NCBI GenBank assembly: GCA_025084515.1
Contig: JAJAGP010001692.1
Coordinates: forward strand, 62,001 to 126,000
Direction of reading: 5' to 3'
From: Ancistrus triradiatus
Taxonomy: Eukaryota; Chordata; Actinopteri; Siluriformes; Loricariidae
DNA length: 64,000 bases
Part shown: piece by piece, positions 32,250-43,444 of the stretch
Layout: each line of letters starts with the position of its first letter
How positions within the stretch are numbered: position 1 is the first letter of the stretch
Translations under genes and position numbers: made by a program
The notes under the pieces: generated by a model
The model's input: the letters and a program-made list of their open reading frames with translations, nothing else
Told to the model about the DNA's origin: nothing
Databases searched by the model: none

Positions 32250-32740
32250 ACTTGTTGACCCATTTATCAGCTCCACTCTCCATATATAAGCACTTTGTAG
32301 TTCTACAATTACAGTCTGTAGTCCATCTGTTTCTCCACTTTACTCTGTTCTCTAATGGTCAGGACCCCCACAGGACCAGCACAGATCAGGTCCTGTTTAT
32401 GTGGTGGACCATTCTCAGCACTGCACTGACACTGATGTGGTGACGGTCTGTTAGTGTGTGTTGTGCTGTTACAAATGGATCAGACACAGCAGTGCTGCTG
32501 GAGTTTTAAACCACTGTTCACTTGCTGTCCGTTTTATTAGACTCATTCACCTTGTAGTTGTAAAGTCAGAGACAGTAGGTCATATGTTGTTGCACAGTTT
32601 ATGTTGGTCATCCTCTAATCCTTGATCAGTGCCTACAGGACACTGGTGGCTGGATATTTTTGGTGGGTGGACGATTCAGTGTAGCAGTGACGCTGAGGTG
32701 TTTAAAAACACTGCCACCGTGTCGGCGTCACTGCAGGTGT
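32250..32740. repeat. Dispersed repeat block, unnamed
   Basis: It has phrases typical of a common fish repeat: CACTGACACTGATGTGGTGA, GGATCAGACACAGCAGTGCT, GCTGGAGTTTTAAA. Its 3' part (32611-32690) matches 36843-36920, including GGTGGCTGGATATTTTTGG. No coding capacity is seen. Confidence 0.55.
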
Positions 32741-32744
32741 CGCA

Positions 32745-33535
32745 GTTGCAATTGTTCTTTTTACTCTGGTTAAATTACAGACTCAGGCAAATAAGCAGAT
32801 CTCATTTTGTTTCCTCTTCCTCCTCCTCCTCTATTGCCTGTAGTTGTGGAATTGTGGACATGCAGCAGGTAAGCCACTGGGATACTGACCAAAATGTCTG
32901 GGGTTTAAGTCCATACAGTGCCAAAAAGCCACTGTTATGCCCTCAAGTCAAGGCTTTGAAATCACAATGGCTTGGATTGCACTTGGATCTCACGAGCAAA
33001 ATTAAGTTCATTTCAACGGAATTCACAACGATGAGCAGACTCAAGGGGGAAATAAATTGCACGAACAAAACTTTGCCCTGAGTTCAGATTTAGTGAACTA
33101 TGACAAGCAAATTTGCATCCTTGACCAATAGCGCTACTGCTTTGGCTGTGGTGGAGCGGCTGGGGATCCCCCAGGAGGGGTTGGTAGAAGTTGCGAGGGA
33201 GCGAGATGCCTGGGCTTCTTTGCTTAAGAAGTGTTAAGTGGAAAGATGAGAGAAGATGAGACCTCCAGGGGTGGGGCTTTGTATAGTAGTACTGTAGAGC
33301 CAAAATGGAGGAAATGCTAATTGTAGTCATGACATTTTATATAACAAACCCACAACAGGGGTGCCATCAGTGTAAATGTTGCTGTGCCCCACTAACATTA
33401 TGGGGGTAAAAGCTGAGTTCTAGCTGGACATAAATCACCTATGCACACCTCTTTCAACAATCATCGTTGAACAGAGGGGTTGGTGTACGACACTAAGCTA
33501 TCAGGCACCAGCCAGGCAGTCTTGAGATCCCTTCC
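32745..33535. other. Unassigned, with possible LINE C-terminal scrap
   Basis: Near 33145-33240 the plus strand reads ERLGIPQEGLVEVARERDAW, a stretch like the C-terminus of some fish retroelement polyproteins, followed by a stop. It is isolated and short, so I leave it as a hint. Other frames here are unsupported. Confidence 0.3.
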
Positions 33536-33539
33536 CAGG

Positions 33540-33790
33540 AGGTTGAACCCCTCTAATGACCTACTAATGGGTCAAACCTTGGCCCCTGTGATTCTAACTC
33601 ATGTATTGACAGGGTGGGTCAAGGACTCTCAGGACCACCCCCAAAGTGACAAACCCACTAGAGATAAAATACCCAGGACTCCTCGTCAGCTTCTAGAACT
33701 GAAGAAGCCTTTCGGATGAGAGGTGGAACATCTTTAAGAGCCAAAAATAAGAAGTCCAGTTGCCTTCCACTCAACCCTCAGGTCTACTTA
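33540..33790 (+). repeat. Dispersed repeat R2, retroelement 3' end type
   Basis: GACAGGGTGGGTCAAGGACT, CAGGACCACCCCCAAAG, CTTCTAGAACTGAAGAAGCC, GGATGAGAG and AAGAAGTCCAGTTGC recur at 49675-49868. Such AAGAAGCC-GATGAGAG sequence is typical of the 3' end of a fish retroelement, perhaps Penelope-like. That assignment is from memory and unsure. Confidence 0.6.
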
Positions 33791-33794
33791 AGTG

Positions 33795-34848
33795 ACTTGA
33801 ACACTTTCAGTCTGAGCCAGTTTCTTTCATTTTTTTCCTCATGGAATAACAAACATCCATAACTACTTAAAAGAAAGCTAATGATAACCCATAGTTTAGT
33901 ATGACTGCAGGTTAAGGGCGTCTGCAGAAGCCTGTAAACTCCTTTTGTCCCAAATATCCCACTGTGTGGTTTTACTGCCTCGTACCCTCGCTCAGTCTAG
34001 TTCTGGTCCCAGTTCCTGGTCCCATTGAGATTTTATTTTGGAGAAGCTACAATCTGTCCAGGAAATGAGGCTATGGTAAAAATATGATCCGTGTCCCCTC
34101 TGGGCTTGAGTGAAGAGTCCGTCCCTGGGAGACTTGGAACGAGGTTTGGGAAATGAGACAAATAATTCTGATGTGCATTGATGAAGCTGGGATTAAAGCA
34201 GGAGTGTGCTATGGTGTGAGGACAATGATTCAGTCCAGAGTGGAAGACGGAGGATTACCACAGGTCAAAGAGGGGAAAAACCAAACCAAATTTACTGATT
34301 CATTTCGGTGAGGGTCATTACGAAGTGTCATGCCCCGGCACTGACCTTTATCCACTTCTCGCTTCCTTAAACAGCTTCTTGCTGCTCTTCGTTTATCTTC
34401 ATCGTATATCTTCCTTACTCATGTTGATGACACAGTTCAGTTTGAATCAGCATCATCACTGCAGCTCTGTGCTGCCTGTGTCACCCAAAGCCCTCGCACT
34501 TCATGAGAAACGTGGTCGGATTCAGCAAAACACAGGAGCCTTAACCTCAGATGATTATCTGCAAAGATCAACCTGCCTTTAACCTCCGGAGAGACAAACA
34601 ATCTCTAAGCATAGAAGCAGACCACAACACACCGGCTGTACAAGCATGAGCCTCGGCTGCATTGGCCTCAAAATAACGCTTTAATAGGTCTGTGAGGACA
34701 CGATCTCGCCGCACTGACCGGCTCCATCCACCGAAAACCTGCAGAGACTCGCCGACAGGTCCAGAATCAGCCCAGAGTTTAAATAAAAACTTCAATCTGG
34801 AGAAATTGTAGGTCATGCAAAAGGAATTTTAAAGCTTAGAAAGTCTAC
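33795..34848. other. Unassigned
   Basis: GGTTAAGGGCGTCTGC at 33912 is probably a SINE I tail scrap. Frames at 34325-34582 (plus) and 34568-34816 (minus) show no motif. Confidence 0.35.
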
Positions 34849-34849
34849 T

Positions 34850-35598
34850 GATGACTGTCTTTATTTATTATTCATTTTTTTATTAACGTTTATTAGCATA
34901 ATATTATATTATGAATACAATGACATCAGAAATACTTTTAAGGATTGTAAGTCAAAAAAGCAGCTATGGTACAAATTTAAAGCTTAGATTTATCTGCCTG
35001 TTAACCATCAGCCTTTATGATATGGCACAGAACTTTTAGCTTTTCTTTTATTCGTTTTGATAGCTTGATAATAACAACCAATTACTTTTATTTATTTATA
35101 TCTTTTAATTTTGTTTGGAAAATCAATATGAAATAAAAAAATAATATTACAACATCATTAATAAAAAACAGATGAAGTCAAGAGCATTTTATTTATTAAA
35201 TGTTGGGTTACAAATATATTATTTATTTTAAAAATGTCATTAGCCTCCATTCTTTTTTCAAATAACAATTTAAAAATTTATTTTATTTGATCAGTACTAA
35301 AAGCTTGGCAATTTGGCTTTTAATGATTTATACTTGTTTAAGATTTATTTTTATTTAATAAAAGTTTTAATTTAGTTTTACTTAGCTTAAACATTTGTAT
35401 TATATTAGAACGTCATAATTTAAAATATCTAAAAAGTCAAATGTACCTTTGTGATTTTTATTTTTGTTTATTTATTTACTATCTTTATTTTTAAATATGT
35501 TGTTTTAATTAATTCACATTATAAATATTTAACATTAATTAATAACCATAGAAGTGGAATGTAATTGTTATAAAAGTGTTTGAATTATTAATAATAAT

Positions 35599-35634
<36 letters not shown>

Positions 35635-35840
35635 TATTATTATTATTATTATAGATGACAAAGACACGATATTATAAAGTGTGTGTGTGTGTGTGTACAG
35701 TATATGTGATATATATATATGTACATTACAATTGCCTGTCATTATTTTTGATAAATGTAATTTTTTAATTGTTAGTTTTATTTTATAATTTCAAGCTTTC
35801 ATTTTATTAATAATAAAAGCTTAGACCACGTCTTTTATAC
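34850..35840. repeat. Very AT-rich stretch with microsatellites
   Basis: The sequence is dominated by TTTATTTA, TTAAT and AATAAA words. At 35588-35654 an AAT run turns into (ATC)n and back to ATT triplets. A (GT)n run lies at 35681-35695 and a short (TA)n near 35710. It has no coding content. The 67-codon minus frame here is an artefact of the triplets. Confidence 0.8.
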
Positions 35841-35851
35841 ACGAGAAAGCA

Positions 35852-36258
35852 CAGTGCTGTGCAAAAATCTTAGGCCACCACTGGATTACATACTGTTGTT
35901 TTAGCAATTATTTGTTGGTCTCTTTTTTAGGCTACAACCAGAAAATACAGGAAACTTGTATGCAAAAAAAACCCCTTAAAACATCTGAAAAAAACCCCAG
36001 CTTCTATAAGCTACAGTGGCAGATATTTAGTGTTTCCTCCCCTTACACTTGAGCAATAGCATCATCTGGCAGCTTCATCGTGATGCCAAGTTGACCCTTT
36101 CACAGCCCTTTTTGGAAGGGTAGCAGGCTAGACACCAAATTTTCAAACTTAACGCATCCAGTTTTGGGTCCAATCATCGATGAGATGTTATATATGGTCA
36201 TTATAGGATTACTAAAACAACAAATCTGATGGTGGCCTAAGACTTTTGCACCGTACTG
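35852..36258. mobile_element. Tc1 family C short element, second copy
   Basis: Ends are CAGTGCTGTGCAAAAATCTT at 35852 and CTAAGACTTTTGCACCGTAC to CTG at 36258, followed by TA. The matching inner block TTATATATGGTCATTATAGG is also in the 24 kb copy. The transposase is almost wholly deleted. Confidence 0.8.
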
Positions 36259-36504
36259 TAGCTCTGTGGTGTTACTCGTGCAGCGTGCGATGACTGCACT
36301 CTGATCCAGTTATGAGTCACACAGGGGGTACGATCTGTTGTGATGTGATGTGACTTCTGTTTTCATTCATACCTCTTCTTATTCTTTAGCTGTTCTCTCT
36401 GAAACCTGGAGGCTACAGAGGTCAGGGGCCTGGGTCTGACAGTCAAAGAGCTTTGCATACCCGAGCTTTGTGACTGTAACACAGCTAGAACCCGGTCAGT
36501 GCTA

Positions 36505-36660
36505 GTGTTGTAGTACTCGAGTCTGGCTCAACCTCATTTGGACTCGGTCTTGTCTCGGTCTCGGTTTAAGGTGGACCAGCCGAGTCCAAAGTGTCTGTCT
36601 GAGGTAACGTTAACTATAAACTGAACTTTTTTTGGATGGTTATTGAATATCAGCAATCCA
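36505..36660. mobile_element. ACTCGAGTC-type short element fragment
   Basis: GTGTTGTAGTACTCGAGTCT at 36504 looks like an outer end. CCTCATTTGGACTCGGTCTT and GTCTGTCTGAGGTAACGTTA match 53488-53560. The opposite end of the family is at 53735-53758. A hAT affinity is likely but unproven. Confidence 0.55.
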
Positions 36661-36829
36661 TTCAAACAGAATAAACCAGTCCTTTCCCTACATGCCTAAT
36701 CACAATCTGCACTCTGATTGGCTAACGGAAGAACAAGCTCCTGCTCTTCTCGTTCAGGATCCGATCAATCACACGTTTTATTTTGAATAGTGAATATGTT
36801 GAACAGTAGCTCATCTGTTGATGTAGTTT

Positions 36830-36920
36830 GTGTTTGACAGCCTTTAATCCTTCATCAGTGCTCACAGGATGCTGGTGGCTGGATATTTTTGGCTAGTGGA
36901 CTATTTTCAGTGTATCTCCA
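36830..36920. repeat. Fragment of the 32.25 kb dispersed repeat
   Basis: CTTTAATCCTTCATCAGTGC and GCTGGTGGCTGGATATTTTT match 32611-32690. Confidence 0.65.
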
Positions 36921-37190
36921 GCAGCACTGAGTTGGCAGTTATGGCCGGAATCCACCACCAGAACTCCAGAACCTGTAGAAATAGTGGGGTATCAAAGTAC
37001 ACCTGAGCACCTGTACATGCGTTAAGGCATACTGATCAAAAGTTTATTAGTTCCACAAAAGGCAGGTGCAACATCCAGTGTTTCTTTACCTTCACAAGTA
37101 ACAAGAGATTCAACACTGTTTTGTTTAGTGAGCAACACGTGGGCTTCTGTAATTTACCTCATAACCTCGGTGCTATATTAAATCACAAAG
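36921..37190. other. Unassigned
   Basis: No recognised feature. Confidence 0.35.
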
Positions 37191-37194
37191 CTGG

Positions 37195-37690
37195 AGCGTT
37201 AATATTCTTTAGCTAAAGTCACAGACGAGCCCCCGGTGGCCTGAGACATAAAGGTGAACCGATAGCCCGGACGCATTCGAGTATTCGCGCTACTTTCCAT
37301 TAATGCCTAAAACTGGTCCTTACGGTAATCCCTGAGGCGCTCTCTCTATTTTTGTAACACGTTCCAACCAGGCTCGTTCTGAAATCTCATTAAAGTCACG
37401 AACCCAAAAGCCCGGGCCGCTCTGCTCCTTATTAACAATTAGCTCTTGGAATACAAGCCGTCTGCCAGGTTCGAGAGCTTCATAAACGCCGCCTTATTTC
37501 ATCAACAAGAGTGGTTATGCAACATTTCGCTGTGCTAGAGATTAATCTGCGTAAGCAGATCTCAGGGAAGATATTGCTCTTCATAAACGTGTCGAACAGG
37601 GGAGCTGATTACATCACTGAGCACGTCGCTCCTCCTGTGGGGCGAAGCCGGAGACGTGCCTGTACGGCACGTGCTTAGTGTGCAACCCCA
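37195..37690. promoter_or_regulatory. Candidate conserved non-coding island
   Basis: No repeat or coding signature. CpGs are retained (GCCCGGACGCATTCGAG) and there are homeodomain-type cores (CCATTAATGCC near 37297, TTAACAATTAGC near 37430, GATTAATC near 37540). It is flanked by repeats on both sides. Tentative. Confidence 0.25.
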
Positions 37691-37774
37691 AATCAGATCC
37701 ATCTTTTATCAAGTACAAAAACCTGCAATGTAGGATGCATTCATTTAGCCATAAACAAGGTTCTCTTGTCTCTA

Positions 37775-40030
37775 ATTCGGTCCGTTAGTGTTTGATTCAG
37801 TGAATCTTTTGAACTTGACTGAGATCCATTCCACTCTTATTAGTGAGTCAGTGTTTAGTGACTCAGTGAATCTTTTGGACTAGAACCAGATTCACTTCTG
37901 TGTTTTTAAGCAGGTCAGTGACTGAATCAGTGAATCTTTCAGCTATTATTGAGATTCACTCATGTCTTATTAGTGAGTCAGTGTTTGAATCTTTTGGATT
38001 AGAATGAGATTTGTTCCTCTATAGTTAACAGGTCAGTGTTTGAATCGGTGAATCTTTCAGATATTATAGCGAGTCACTTCTGTCTTATTTCTTAGTTCAG
38101 TGTTTGATTCAGTGATTCTTTTAAACTAGAACAATATATTTTGTCCAGCAGGTCAGTGTTTGAATCACTGAATCTTTCAGATATCATAGCGAGTCACTTC
38201 TGTCTTATTTCTTAGTTCAGTGTTTGATTCAGTGAATCTTTTGGGTTAGAACAATATTTGCTCTTTTTTCAGCAGGTCAGTGTTTGATTCAGTGAATCAT
38301 TTGGACATGACAGATTTGCTTCTCTCTATTTCAGCAAGTCAGAGATTAATCTGTGAATTGTTCAGGCATTAAGAAGACTTCTCTCTTGTTTGTTGAATCA
38401 GTGTGTGAATCATTTTAATTTTTATCATGACTGTCTGTGTTTGAGTCTGTGTTTAAATCAGTGAACCACTTAGCCATCAGGAGGTTTATCTCCTCTCTAA
38501 TTCAGTCAGTTATTGTTTGATTCAGTGACTCTTTTGGGACTAGACTGAGTTTTTCTTCAGTCTGTAAATCAGAGAATCGTTTGGTTATGAATGAGATTCT
38601 TTCTCCTCTCGTTCAGTCATTGTTTGATTCGGTAAGTTATTCAGTTATGATCCAGATTGGCTCGTCTTTCACTCAGCAGATCACTGACTGAATCTTTCAG
38701 CAATTATTGAGATTCACTTGTGTTGTTAGGAAGGTCGGTGTTTGACCCAGTGAATCTTTTGGACCAGAACCAGATTCACTTCTCTGTTTTTAAGCAGGTC
38801 AGTGGTTGAATCAGTGAATCTTTCAGATATTATAGTCCCTTCTGTCTTATTTCTTAGTTCAGTGCTTGATTCGTGGAATCTTTTGGACTAGAACAATATT
38901 TGCTCTTTTGTTCAGCAGGTCAGTGTTTGATTCAGTGAGTCGTTTGGACATGACAGAGATTTGCTTCTCTCTTTTTCAGTAAGTCAGTTTAATCTCTGAA
39001 TTGTTCAGGTATTTAGAAGATTTTCATCTCTCTCACATTTGTTCATCAGTGTGTTAATGATTTGATCTGTTATCTTAACTGTCAGTGTTTCAGTCTGTGT
39101 TTGAATCAGTGAATCTTTCAGTTATTATATAGATTTGCTCTTCATCCATTCAGTAGAATAGTTTTTGAGTTAGTGAATCCATTGATTATTGCAGAGATTC
39201 GCTCCTTTCTTGGGTCAGTGTTTGGTTCAGTGGATCTTCTGGACTGGAATGAGAGTCCTTCTTCTCTCACTCAGTGGGTCAGCATTTGAATCAGTGATCC
39301 ATTTAGCCATCAATAAGGTTCTCTCCTTTCTAATTCAGATAGTTAGCGTTTGATTCAGTGAATCTTTTGAAATTGAATGAGATTCATTCCATTCTCATTC
39401 TGTGGGTCTGTGTTTGAAGCAGGGATTCATTTAACCATCACTAAGGTTCTGATCCCTCTTTTCAATGGATTAATATTTGATTCAGTGAATCTTTTTGGAT
39501 TAGATTGAGTTTTCCTTTTGACTGTTTGGGGGTCTGTCCATAAGTCAGTGAATTGTTTGGTTATGAATTAGATTCTCTCTAAAGCTTCTCACTTTTAGCA
39601 AGTCAGTGTTTGAATTAGTGAATCATTTTTTTTTCATTCAGTTACAAGAAAAGGTGGATCTGGGTTTGAATCGGGGAATCATTTATCCATCAGTAAGCTT
39701 TTCATCTCTCTAATTCAGATGGTTAGTGTTTGATTCAGTGAATCTTCCAGACTGGAAAGAGATTCCTTCCACTCTCATTCCATGATCCAGTGTTTGAATC
39801 AGTGAATCATTTATCCATCAGAAGTTTATTTTCTTTCTAATTCAGTCAGTTATTGGATCTTTTTGGATTAGATTGAGTTTTCCTTCTGACAGTTTTGGGG
39901 GACAGTTTATAAATCAGTGAATCATTTGGTTATGGAATTAGATTCTCTCCACCTTGTTCTCGCTTTCAGTAAGTCAGTGTCTGCAATCAGTGAATCATTC
40001 AGAATATTCAGTTACGAGGAACTTCATGCA
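37775..40030. repeat. GATTCAGTGAATCTTTT minisatellite, degenerate
   Basis: Some 2.25 kb consists of more than 30 units of about 65 bp. The consensus order is TCAGTGTTTGATTCAGTGAA, TCTTTTGGACTAGAA, GAGATTC(A/G)CT, TC-rich spacer, CAGCAGG. Units differ by substitutions and small indels. Some multi-unit blocks are nearly the same (37990-38100 versus 38130-38240, and 37860-37960 versus 38750-38830). Each unit contains the short palindrome GATTCAGTGAATC. No open frame persists through it. Confidence 0.9.
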
Positions 40031-40034
40031 ATGA

Positions 40035-40325
40035 ACCAAATGGATGAACAAATCTGAAAGAAGCCTTTTAACTGAACTTTAGTCACTGAAAACACGTCCC
40101 AAACTTCACCTTGCTCCCACAGGTTTTGCCCATGGTAATGGTTCGGTGGATACAGAGTATAAATGTGCATCTGCTGTGAAGCAAGCAAAACCCCCACTTG
40201 CATTCCTCCACTTATTGCGACTTGAATCTTTCAGATGCTCTAAATCATGAATTGTCCCGTTAATACAGAAACGTTTGACCCCGATCGGTCCGTGGGTCAC
40301 GACTGAACGGTCTCTCACATTACTT
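40035..40325. other. Unassigned
   Basis: A 70-codon minus frame (40106-40318) has no recognised motif. Confidence 0.35.
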
Positions 40326-40329
40326 CATC

Positions 40330-40700
40330 CGTGTTAATGTGGTAAAGTGCTGCGTTTTAAGCTGGCCTCTGTCTGCGGCGCGACCCTCGGGCTAATTCCG
40401 ATGCTAACAGCGCGCGAGGTGTGTAACAGGCCGTCGCCAGGGTCGGGACCGTCGCTCTTTCACATGCAAATGGATGTATTTAAAATTCACAGCAGTCTGG
40501 CATAACCTATTCCATTCAGGGATGAGCCGGTGGAGGTGGATGTCGTGTTCTACGTAGAGATTAATTTAAAAGACTTGCGCCTCGGGCGCAAAGTAATAAT
40601 TAATTACTTCTTTTTTCGGTTCTAGTTTCAGACCCTGAGGACTCGGAGTACGTCGCGCGCAGATTTACACGACGCGCTTCTATTATTAAACATATCAAAT
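40330..40700. promoter_or_regulatory. Candidate conserved non-coding island
   Basis: Repeat-free, CpG-retaining (CTGCGGCGCGACCC), with an octamer-type ATGCAAAT near 40465 and homeodomain-type GATTAATTTAAAA and AATAATTAATTAC near 40560-40605. No exon is evident. Tentative. Confidence 0.25.
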
Positions 40701-40945
40701 AGTTAGAGAATCAAGATCCATCCAGGTTATAACACACACACACCGAATACACAGAAGGCTGGTTTGGAGTCGTTACTGTTATACAGTCTGTGTACTCTGT
40801 GGGTGCCCGTCCCGAGCAAGGTCGGCCATCACAGGCTGTTTTCTGAGGATCATCCCTCGCACTGCGATGGACAGGGCGTTCCATTCAGGGCACGATTACA
40901 CCTGCGTCCTGTGTTCTGGAAAGGAACCGAACCGAAGCCACTTCT
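40701..40945. other. Unassigned, probable SINE II scrap
   Basis: GCACTGCGATGGACAGGGCG near 40858 resembles the SINE II body (CTACGATGGATTGGG type) but is diverged. Confidence 0.3.
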
Positions 40946-40948
40946 ATA

Positions 40949-42177
40949 CAGTGGTGTTTGAAGGTTTGTGAACCCTTTAGGAGGTTCTGTATTTCTGTGT
41001 AAAATTGACCCTAAAACATCATCAGATTTTCACAAAAAAAAGTCCTAAAAGTAGATAAAGAGAACCCAGTTACACAAGTTAAACGATTCTTGCACACCGG
41101 CTTGGAGGAATTTTAGCCCATTCCTCTGTACAGAACAGCCTTCAGCTCTGGATTGTTGGTGGGTTTCCTCACATTAGCTGCTTCGCTTCAGGTCCTCCCC
41201 AAATTTCCATTGGATTAAGTTCAGGACTTTGACTTGGCCATTCCAGAAACTTAAGTTTCTTGGTTCACAGATGGGGAATGCAGTGTTTTTTATTTTCCAA
41301 ACATAACGCAAAAAAAGTTCTATTTTTGGTCTCATCCGTCCCACAAAACATTCTTCCAATAGCCTTCTGGGCTCGTCCACGTGATCTTTAGCAAACTGCA
41401 GACGAGCAGCAATGTTCTTTTTGGAGAGAAGTGGCTTTCTCCCCTGTAACCCTGCCATGCACACCATTGTTGTTTCAGTGTTTCTTCTGAGATGGTGGAC
41501 TCATATGAACATTAACATTAGCGCCAATGTGAGAGAGGCCTTCAGTTGCTTAGAAGTTACCCTGGGTGGGGTCCTTTGTGACCTCACCAACTATTACCAC
41601 ACCTTGCTTTGGAGTGATCTTTGTTGGTTGAAACCACTCCTGGGAGGGTAACAATGGTCCTTTGAATATCTTCCATTTGTACACACAATCTGTCTGACTG
41701 TGGATTGGTGGAGTCCAAAACTCTTTAGAGACGGTTTTGTAACCTTTTCCAGCCTGATGAGCATCAACAACTCTTTTTCTGAGCTCCTCAGAAATATACT
41801 TTGTTCGTACCATGATACACTTCCACAAACATGTGTTGTGAAGAGCAGACTTTGATAGATCCCTGTACTTTAAATAAAACAGGGTGCCCACTCACACCTG
41901 ATTGGCATCCCATTGATTGAAACACCTGACTAATTTCACCTTCAAATTAACTGCTAATCCTAGAGGTTCACATACTTTTGCCACTCACTAATACGTAATA
42001 TTGGATCATTTTCCTCAATAAATAAATGACCAAGTATAATATTTTTGTCTCATTTGTGTAACTGGGTTCTCTTTATCTACTTTTAGGACTTGTGTGAAAA
42101 TCTGATGATGTTTTAGGTCATATTTCTGCAGAAATATAGAAAATTCTAAAGGGTTCACAAACTTTCAAGCACCACTG
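40949..42177 (-). mobile_element. Tc1 family A element, both ends present
   Basis: The element is bounded by inverted ends, CAGTGGTGTTTGAAGGTTTG and CAAACTTTCAAGCACCACTG, with TA on each side (40947-40948 and 42178-42179). Both flanks carry related inner repeats (ACCCAGTTACACAA on the left and TTGTGTAACTGGGTTC on the right), so the terminal inverted repeats are about 110-120 bp. At 1229 bp it is shorter than a usual Tc1 of about 1.6 kb because the DDE core is deleted. Confidence 0.9.
41070..41813 (-). pseudogene. Tc1-like transposase (family A), DDE core deleted
   Basis: From the ATG at 41813 it reads MVRTKYISEELRKRVVDAHQ and GKGYKTVSKEF, the first helix-turn-helix. After a frameshift come PTKITPKQGV and EVTKDPT, then the second helix-turn-helix, and in a further frame LSKKNIAARLQFAKDHVD. 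The catalytic domain keeps only its edges: RYVWKIKNTAF is joined directly to LSFWNGQVKVLNLIQWKF. The second catalytic Asp block is missing, and the usual Glu of the NPIE motif is Gln. Confidence 0.85.
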
Positions 42178-42179
42178 TA

Positions 42180-42545
42180 AGTCAGAAGTAGTTTATATAC
42201 TGAATCCCAAACCTTGCTGTGCAGAGATGTTTTGCATGCCAAAATGTTTACTTAGTGTGGCCTCGTCTCCTCTCGGTCTTGGGGTAAGGTGGACTTGGAA
42301 TCTGTTGTTGAGACCAGCTGAGTTCAGTGCGCCTGTCTGAGGTAATGATAATGTTGAGGATTTGTTGGACACATGTGCCTTTGTAACTACGAAAGCCACA
42401 CATTTTTGCACCCATATAATTATTTACATCTTATATATTTAAATTTCTATTTGTGGTGATGTCACTTGTTCATACTAAGTCTCGCTGCCACTGCCTGTTA
42501 ACCGCTGAGCCATCACCACCACCATCAGAAATGCTTCATAGCCTC
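42180..42545. other. Mostly unassigned, with ACTCGAGTC-type scrap
   Basis: 42255-42355 (TCTCGGTCTTGGGGTAAGGT, GTCTGTCTGAGGTAATG-like) is a diverged relative of 36505-36660 and 53480-53760. Confidence 0.4.
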
Positions 42546-42549
42546 TGCA

Positions 42550-42700
42550 GTCTGATTCCTCCCACATTCCAAAGACATGTCAGGTCAGTGGACGTCTCTA
42601 AAGCCCCAGTATGAGTGATTGTGTGTTTGAGGATTGGTGCCCCATCCGGGTTTGGTTCCCAGCCCAGTTCTGCCCGTCACCTAAATCCTGGCAGACTAAC
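42550..42700 (+). mobile_element. SINE II body fragment, diverged
   Basis: CCTCCCACATTCCAAAGACA, GTGATTGTGTGTTTG and TGGTGCCCCATCCGGG are typical of the SINE II body. Head and tail are missing. Confidence 0.5.
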
Positions 42701-42704
42701 CGAT

Positions 42705-43440
42705 GCACACCACACAGCTTTGCTCAGGTCGGAGTGGACGGATTCCTCCGAGGTTCCTGGAGAGATGTTGCAGTAACGACGACCTTTGTCAGACGATCCT
42801 GCAATCGCTGTGATAATGGCCTGTCACATAAACACACAGGTGCTGATTACCTTGGCACCGTGCAATCTAGGTTCACTCTTTGTGCTTGCAGACGGGTTTT
42901 TTCAGCAGCACTGCTATCAGCTCCAGGAAAGGTCAGAGTGACCCACCACGTTTGCATGAGCTGGCATTTACAGCCTTGGGGGAAAAAAGCTGATGGTGTG
43001 TTTTTGAACGTCAGGTTTAAGGCTTGCACTCAGTGATTAAGTAACAAACCGATGTAACGCTTACAGCTTTGACGCTTAGCTTTACTGCAAGCTGCGATCT
43101 ACAGAGATCCCAAGCAAAGCAGCCACCAAGAGTGACGCTCCTCCACAATGCTTTACAGTTGGCATGAGGTGTGCCTCTACAAGTGCTTTAGAAATATCGA
43201 GTGGTAGCTTCCAAATTCTGACGTCTTCATCGGGTTACTTTCGTGAATGAAGTGGCTAACTAAAACATTCTGTTACATAGAAGAATAATAAGCATTTAAA
43301 CTTCGCTAACCCGTTGCATTTCCACACGATCCGTGATGAGAAAGTTACTTAAAAATACTCTGGTACTTCCTAAAACCCATATTAACCTGTCCTAAGTAGA
43401 AAGTACAAGGATAGCAAGAACGTTCTTGTACAATACAAAT
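42705..43440. other. Unassigned, with possible Tc1 scrap
   Basis: The segment 42720-43060 is CpG-containing with a 141-codon frame (42611-43036) of no known family. Near 43110-43190 the sequence CTCCACAATGCTTTACAGTT resembles antisense transposase around the GGG-rich turn, but it is too short to call. Confidence 0.3.
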
Positions 43441-43444
43441 ATGT

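Noticed and set aside
33145..33240. ERLGIPQEGLVEVARERDAW as evidence of a gene
   Set aside because: Too short and isolated. It is probably a retroelement C-terminal scrap and is noted only as a hint in the unassigned entry.
35539..35742. 67-codon minus frame with Ile and Met runs
   Set aside because: It arises from ATT and ATC microsatellite triplets.
42611..43036. 141-codon plus frame
   Set aside because: The first part is SINE II body sequence and the rest has no recognisable domain.
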